A stretch of 23,381 nucleotides of DNA from Balamuthia mandrillaris (Eukaryota; Discosea; Longamoebia; Balamuthiidae): positions 1-23,381 of the forward strand of contig JAVKOQ010000620.1 of NCBI GenBank assembly GCA_031835245.1. Direction: 5' to 3'. Numbering within the stretch: position 1 is the first letter of the stretch; each line of letters opens with the position of its first letter. The position numbers and the translations under genes were made by a program. Below the pieces are notes generated by a model. That model was not told the DNA's origin. It made no database searches and saw only the letters and a program-made list of their open reading frames with translations. Shown here one piece after another: positions 18,850 through 23,381 of the stretch.

Positions 18850-19252
18850 TTTGTGTTTTTGTTTTTTGGAGTTTTTGTTCGTGGTCTTACCGGATGCTAG
18901 TAGTCTTTCTGTTTTTTTGTTCCCGTCTGGCTTGCGGCGTTCAATGATGTTCCCTTCTTATCATTTCTCTCTTCTCTCCTCGTGCCTTCTTTTTTATTAG
19001 TTATCGTTACGGAAAGAAAATGTTCTCCTTTTGAGGCAATTATTGAAATAAACTGGTTGGAGCATGAATTGTCGACAATAAAATTGCTTTAAAAGGTAAA
19101 ATAAATAGAAAATATTTGGAAATATCAAAAAGTTCGGCAAAAGATGAGAAAAAATCATAAAAAATAGCGTAATTATCGAAAAAAATTAATAGAAAAAAAA
19201 CCAGAAAAGAAGAAAGAAAAGAAAAGTAAAAGAACAGAGAGAGAAGAAACAT
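18850..19252. promoter_or_regulatory. Upstream region of the TPRA1-like gene with AT-rich island and GTCGAC
   Basis: This 403-bp gap lies between the TPRA1-like start (18849) and the stop of the TPR gene (19253). The near part is T-rich. Further upstream is an AT-rich island (19060-19200) containing TTGTCGACAA (GTCGAC 19071-19076, 222 bp from the ATG) and AATTATCG at 19171-19178. No TATA box stands out. The 3' UTR of the TPR gene must also lie here. Confidence 0.4.
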
Positions 19253-22200
19253 CTACTTGAGCTTCTTGATCATGCCCAAGGCCTTTGCGCAGCTCCACCC
19301 CCGTCCGTGCAGTATCTTTTGCACCACGTGCACGTACTCCTTCAAACACTTGAGCGCCTGCGCCCTGCAAAACGAGCTCGTCAACAAAAACGACGAAGAA
19401 GAAAAGGTGGTTGACGAAGAGGTCGAAGCGGCAGGATGAACCGTCATCGCGTTGTTCATCGCGGCTGCGGCCGCGGCGGCCGCAGAGTGCTGTGGATGAA
19501 CTTGATGAGGATAAGCTTGTTGTTGTTGCTGTTGATAGTGAAGAAGCTGTTGAGGAGAAATATGTTGTTGCAAAGGAGAAACAGCAGCAGCGGCAGCGGC
19601 GGACATCTTCAGTTGAAGGTCCGATGGGGAAGCGGAAGGGGGACCAAGCGAAGCAGAAGAGGTGACGCTCAAAGCGCGAGTCCACTTCCAGGCCATGTAG
19701 TAGAGCTCACCCAGGTAGACCAGGCCCAACAAATGGCTGTCGCCATAGATCCTGTGGTCCAACAGCTTTCTGACCTCTTCGCTTCCCGCTGGCGCCGCGG
19801 CAGCTGCTGCGGGGGAGGACGGTGGCGCGTTGGAAGAGGGCGGAGGATGAGCGTGAGGATGGGCATGAGGATGCGCGTGCGGGTGGGGGTGGGCATGCGG
19901 ATGTGAGTGCGGATGTGGGGCGTGGGGATGGGGATGGGCATGAGAGTGCGGGTATTGGGGGTGAGGGTGGGCGTGCGGATGAGGGTGAGGATGGGGATGA
20001 TGCATCATTTGTTGTTGTTGTTGCGGGGAGAGATGATCAAAGTGAGAATGGGGATGAGCATTGTTTAGAGCGAGTTGTTGCTGCTGCTGCTGCGCAGCGG
20101 TGTTGTTGTTGGAACGGGTGGTTCCACTTGCGCCACCGCGTCGTGTTCTTGCTGAGTTGCTGCCACTCGAAGAGGAGGAAAGAGAAGAAGTGGAAGGAGG
20201 GGAATGATGGTGATGGTGACCATTCATGAGAGGAGAAGAATGAGGACTTCCGCCGCAACACACCGCCGCATGTTCGCCACTTTCTGTCTGCAAATACTGC
20301 TGTTGCTGCGCAGTTGCAGGACAGCTATTCTCGATGCTATCCTTTTCTTGCTCTCCTCCTTGTTGCTGTTGTTTCTGAGCGTGCAGTTGTTGCAGTTGGA
20401 CTGCCTGCATTTGATGGATGGCTTGCAGCTGTTGGAGCTGCTGCTTCTGCTGTTGTAGTTGTTGCTGCATGTGCATTTGTTGGAGGTACTGCTGCTGCTG
20501 TTGCTGTTGGGCCTGCATTTGCAGCTGGATCTGCTGCTCGTAGGCCAGTTGCTGCTGTTGGAGGAGCAGCTGTTCGTCAACATCGCCATCAACATCGTCA
20601 ACAACGTCATTGACGCTGTCGTTGTTATTGTTGAGGAAGGAAGCAGGAGGAGAGACATCATCAGAGGTAACACCTGAAGATGGCGAGGAAGATGATGGAG
20701 GAGAAAGAGAAGAAGCGCAACATGTGGGGGAATGAACAGTCATTCCTCTGTTGTTGTTATGGGTATGGTTGTGAGCATGAGCAGAATGATGAGGAGGATG
20801 ATGAGCGTGTGGATGAGGATGAGAGTGAGGATGAGGAGCAACATTATAGGGATGATGAATGTGTTCCTCTTCAAAGCCTCCAGCACCAGGCGAGCCTGGA
20901 AGAGGAGGCGCAACAGAAGAGGGGGGAGGCGGTCCGTTCAGACCACCACCATGAATGGCATTCTCCACTTCTCTCACGCTTCTCATTCTTTCTAGCTCTC
21001 TCATGCCGTCCATAAAAAGAGAGGACTCGAGCTCGCTCTGTCGTTGTTGCTGGACAAGAGTGCTGACGTACATGTAGCGCAGGGCGCCTCTTCTCCAGTG
21101 CATCACCTCCATCATTTCCGCACCGAAAAAGTCGACCATGTACTCGTACTCTCTTCGGCCCTCGATGCGTCGCTGCAGCTCCCTTCGTCTGCGTTTGCTC
21201 TCTCTCTTTCTTCTAGCTTCCTCGCTTTCTTCCACTGCTCCTTCGTGATCGCTCTCCAAGCCAGCAACGACGATAGAAGCGTCAGGTGTTGTGTTTGTTA
21301 ATGGAGATGATTCAACGTTGGTTGAAATAAGAGTGTTGTTTTGATGTTTGCTTTCTGCGTTTGTTGTTGAAGCGGTGTTACTGTTATTGCTGCTATTGCT
21401 CGGTTGTTGTTGTTGAGGCTGCTGACGTTTACGAAGCCGATCTCGTCTTCTCTTGCGAAGAGGTTTGTACCAGATGTTGGAAAACAGGTCGTACCAACGA
21501 TTGATGCTGTCTAACATGTCGATCAACTCGTAGAATTCCTCTCGCATGGCGGCAGGAAATTCCTTGTGCACCAGTATGTTTTCTTGCACAAACGTTATGT
21601 CCAACAGGATTCGTACGACTTGAAATATGACTAAAAGAGCAAGAAAAATGGAATGAGAGACACGCATAAAAGAAAAACAGGGAGCAGAAAAAGAACAATA
21701 AAAGAGAAAAGAAGGAGGAAGAAACATAAAAACCAACCTTGCTTCAAAGCATACTCAGAAGGAACAAACGGCAGTTCTTGCAACACTTTCTGTATTTGTC
21801 CCCTTGCCCTCTTCAACACCTGAATGTCATTGCCATCATTGGTGGTCATGTGCTCTTTCTTCATCTTCTTCAACAGGCTGCTTCTCATCTCCTCTAAGTC
21901 CTCCAATTCCTTGTAGAGCTCATCGATGATGGTGTGCACACCATCCAGATTGACTTCCAGCCCTTCTCCATTAACTCCGACTTTGAGGCTTTGGCCAGCC
22001 ACGCGAAGGCTCTGGATGAGAGAGGAGAGGGCCATAGCTTCCTTGAGCTTCAACTTGATGCCCTCGTTATTGGGATGCAACTTTAGACCCTTTTTGAGTA
22101 CAGCTACAGCTTCCTCGTAGTGACGAAGGGCTAACAACGCTTCTCCCACTCGGTAATAGCCCTTTTAAGAAAAAGGAGGAAAGCTCATAAGTCCCAATCC

Positions 22201-22758
22201 AACAAAGAACAAGTAAACAAAAAAGACATAATCACAAGAGATAATGAAGAAGAGAAAAGCACTCAAAAGAAGCAAAGCAGCAGAGCGAGGGAAAAGAGAG
22301 AACGAAAAAAAAAAACAAAGAAAATGCAACACAAAAAATGGTACCTTATCCCACTCAGGACTCAGCTCAAGGCATCGCGTGGCATCATTGAGGGCCTCCT
22401 CCCTGCACCCCAGCGCCAAGTAGGCGGCGGAGCGGTTGGAGTAAAAGACCACGTTCTGCTCGAGCTCCAAGGCCTGGGAGTAGCAGGCGATGGCCTCCTC
22501 GTAGCGCTGCTGCATAAAGTAGTCGTTGCCCTGTTTCTTGGCCTCATGGGCGGACTTGGCCAGAGCGGCGGCCTCCTCTTGAGACGGAGGGTGAGGGGCA
22601 GGAGTTGCTTCCGTTTTGTGATTCGTGAGGGCAGAGGAGGGAGGAGGGGTTTGAGAGGGAGGGAGAGGAGAAGCGGCTTTTTGCGGTTGTTGCGGCGGAG
22701 CCGAAGTGACGGTCGCCTCTGTTCCGCCCTTGGCGTTCTCCGTTATTTTTTTCATCAT
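19253..22758 (-). CDS. TPR carboxylate-clamp protein with long Gln/His-Pro-rich C-terminal half
   Basis: Exons in transcript order: 22758-22345, 22161-21738, 21618-19253 (1067 aa, all in frame). After a Pro/Ala/Thr-rich leader (1-60) come three TPRs (about 68-169). These carry the five residues of the Hsp70/Hsp90-tail clamp as in Hop TPR1: K74 and N78 (KKQGN), N108 (YSNRSAAY), K138 and R142 (KGYYR). A charged helical segment follows (about 170-280), then an ordered block VVRILLDITFVQENI...NRWYDLFSNIWYKPL (280-335) and an Arg-rich helix with MVDFFGAEMMEVMHWRRGAL. Next are His-Pro repeats (about 529-573 and 823-871) and poly-Gln (about 626-693). A short ordered block LLDHRIYGDSHLLGLVYLGE (near 895) and a C-terminal helix (CLKEYVHVVQKILHGRGW) close the protein. 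It is probably a cytosolic co-chaperone-type adaptor. The client is unknown and I do not recognise the ordered C-terminal blocks. Two adjacent ATGs (22758, 22755) start the frame. Confidence 0.88.
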
Positions 22759-23381
22759 GCCTCTAATAAAAAGATTTATTTGAGGAGAGAGAGAAATCTA
22801 TAGTTAAAAATCTCAACTGCCACTCCAAAAGAGATAGGAAAAGGGGTGGAGGCGCACGTTCGAACCGTTCGTCGTCAAGTGAACGAAAGCAAAATGGGCT
22901 CTTTCAGGGCACAAAAAGTACAGTCCGTCTCCGCTTTGATTCCCCTTTGATCTCGCTCTTCAGGAAAATAAAAAAAAAAAATAGAAGTAGAGGAGAGGGA
23001 TTCCAATTAAAAAAAATTTTCAAAAAAAAAAAAAAGCAGTGCAGATCAATCTCACTCTCTCTCCGCTCCCTCTCCTCCCCCCCCTTTTTTTTATTCCTTC
23101 CTCCTTGAAGTGGAGGTCTTTTTGTTTGTTTTTTTTTTTTGCCGAGAGCGAGTCACTCTCTCTCCCCCTTTTTCCTTACCTCTCTCTCTCTCTCTCTCTC
23201 CCTCTGCGATCTCTTCTCTTGTCTTGCTGCTCTATTATTATTATTCTTTTTTTTGTTCTCTCTATTTCTTTTGATTGTGGGTCGTCTGGCTCTCATTTTG
23301 CCCATATTCTTGTCGCACTTTAATGCCCCAAAACCTGAATCACAGCTACATTGAAACGTGCGGAGAAAAGGGGAGGGTCAG
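22759..23381. promoter_or_regulatory. Upstream region of the TPR gene; no gene seen
   Basis: The minus strand near 22775 has TTTATTAG/AGGC just before the ATG, which could be a 5' UTR intron acceptor. 22970-23120 holds A- and T-runs. 23181-23200 is a (TC)n microsatellite within a T/C-rich block, the type seen upstream of plus-strand genes here, so a plus-strand gene may begin beyond the window edge. No GTCGAC element was found. Confidence 0.35.
23181..23200 (+). repeat. (TC)n microsatellite
   Basis: Ten TC dinucleotides on the plus strand in a pyrimidine-rich context. Confidence 0.8.

Noticed and set aside
1-23381. Transposons, retroelements and tRNA genes
   Set aside because: I saw no transposase, reverse transcriptase or terminal repeats, and no tRNA B-box (GGTTCGANTCC) on reading both strands; a small or decayed copy could be missed by eye.

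Overview
This window looks like protist nuclear DNA. Genes are compact and split by short GT-AG introns (mostly 60-215 nt, a few longer ones swollen by microsatellites). Coding exons carry long Glu/Lys/Gln/His/Ser runs. The gene set includes an ENA-type (P2D) Na+/K+ ATPase, a BPI/LBP-family secreted protein, a TPRA1/THH1-TOM1 family membrane protein, a CHY zinc-finger protein with an RWD-like N-terminus and a tentative Byr4/Bfa1-like protein. This mix would fit an amoebozoan (an Acanthamoeba- or Balamuthia-like discosean), but that assignment is inference from gene content.

Layout, left to right. 1-72 is probably the 3' end of a plus-strand gene. 186-2659 (minus) is a nine-exon CHY zinc-finger gene. 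It shares a roughly 630-bp divergent promoter region, containing four GTCGAC palindromes, with a plus-strand two-exon gene (3290-4875). That gene fuses an AT-hook-like basic/acidic tail to a conserved domain that I recall mainly from bacterial uncharacterised proteins. 5013-6746 (minus) is a six-exon regulator with tentative Byr4/Bfa1 similarity. 7005-8749 has no convincing protein gene. It holds a TTC-type microsatellite, a roughly 650-nt stretch dense in perfect hairpins (candidate structured RNA) and a pyrimidine-rich leader. 8750-12630 (plus) is the six-exon ATPase. 12920-13531 (plus) is a small acidic protein of unknown function. 13686-16249 (minus) is a nine-exon BPI/LBP-like protein with a signal peptide and an unusual charged tail. 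16472-18849 (minus) is a five-exon multi-pass TPRA1-like protein; its first intron holds a run of 50 G and several microsatellites. 19253-22758 (minus) is a three-exon TPR protein with a complete Hsp70/Hsp90 carboxylate clamp and a very long Gln/His-Pro low-complexity C-terminal half. 22759-23381 is its upstream region.

The genes do not form an obvious pathway. The ATPase (ion export), the BPI protein (lipid or LPS binding, secreted) and the TPRA1-like protein (membrane) act at the cell surface or endomembranes; the others look cytosolic or nuclear. Exon borders were chosen by eye from GT/AG sites, reading frame and family resemblance. Every model given closes in frame, but none is backed by transcript data. 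The most noteworthy unexplained signals are the hairpin-rich region at 7385-8038 and the GTCGAC palindromes found 90-250 bp upstream of four minus-strand start codons.
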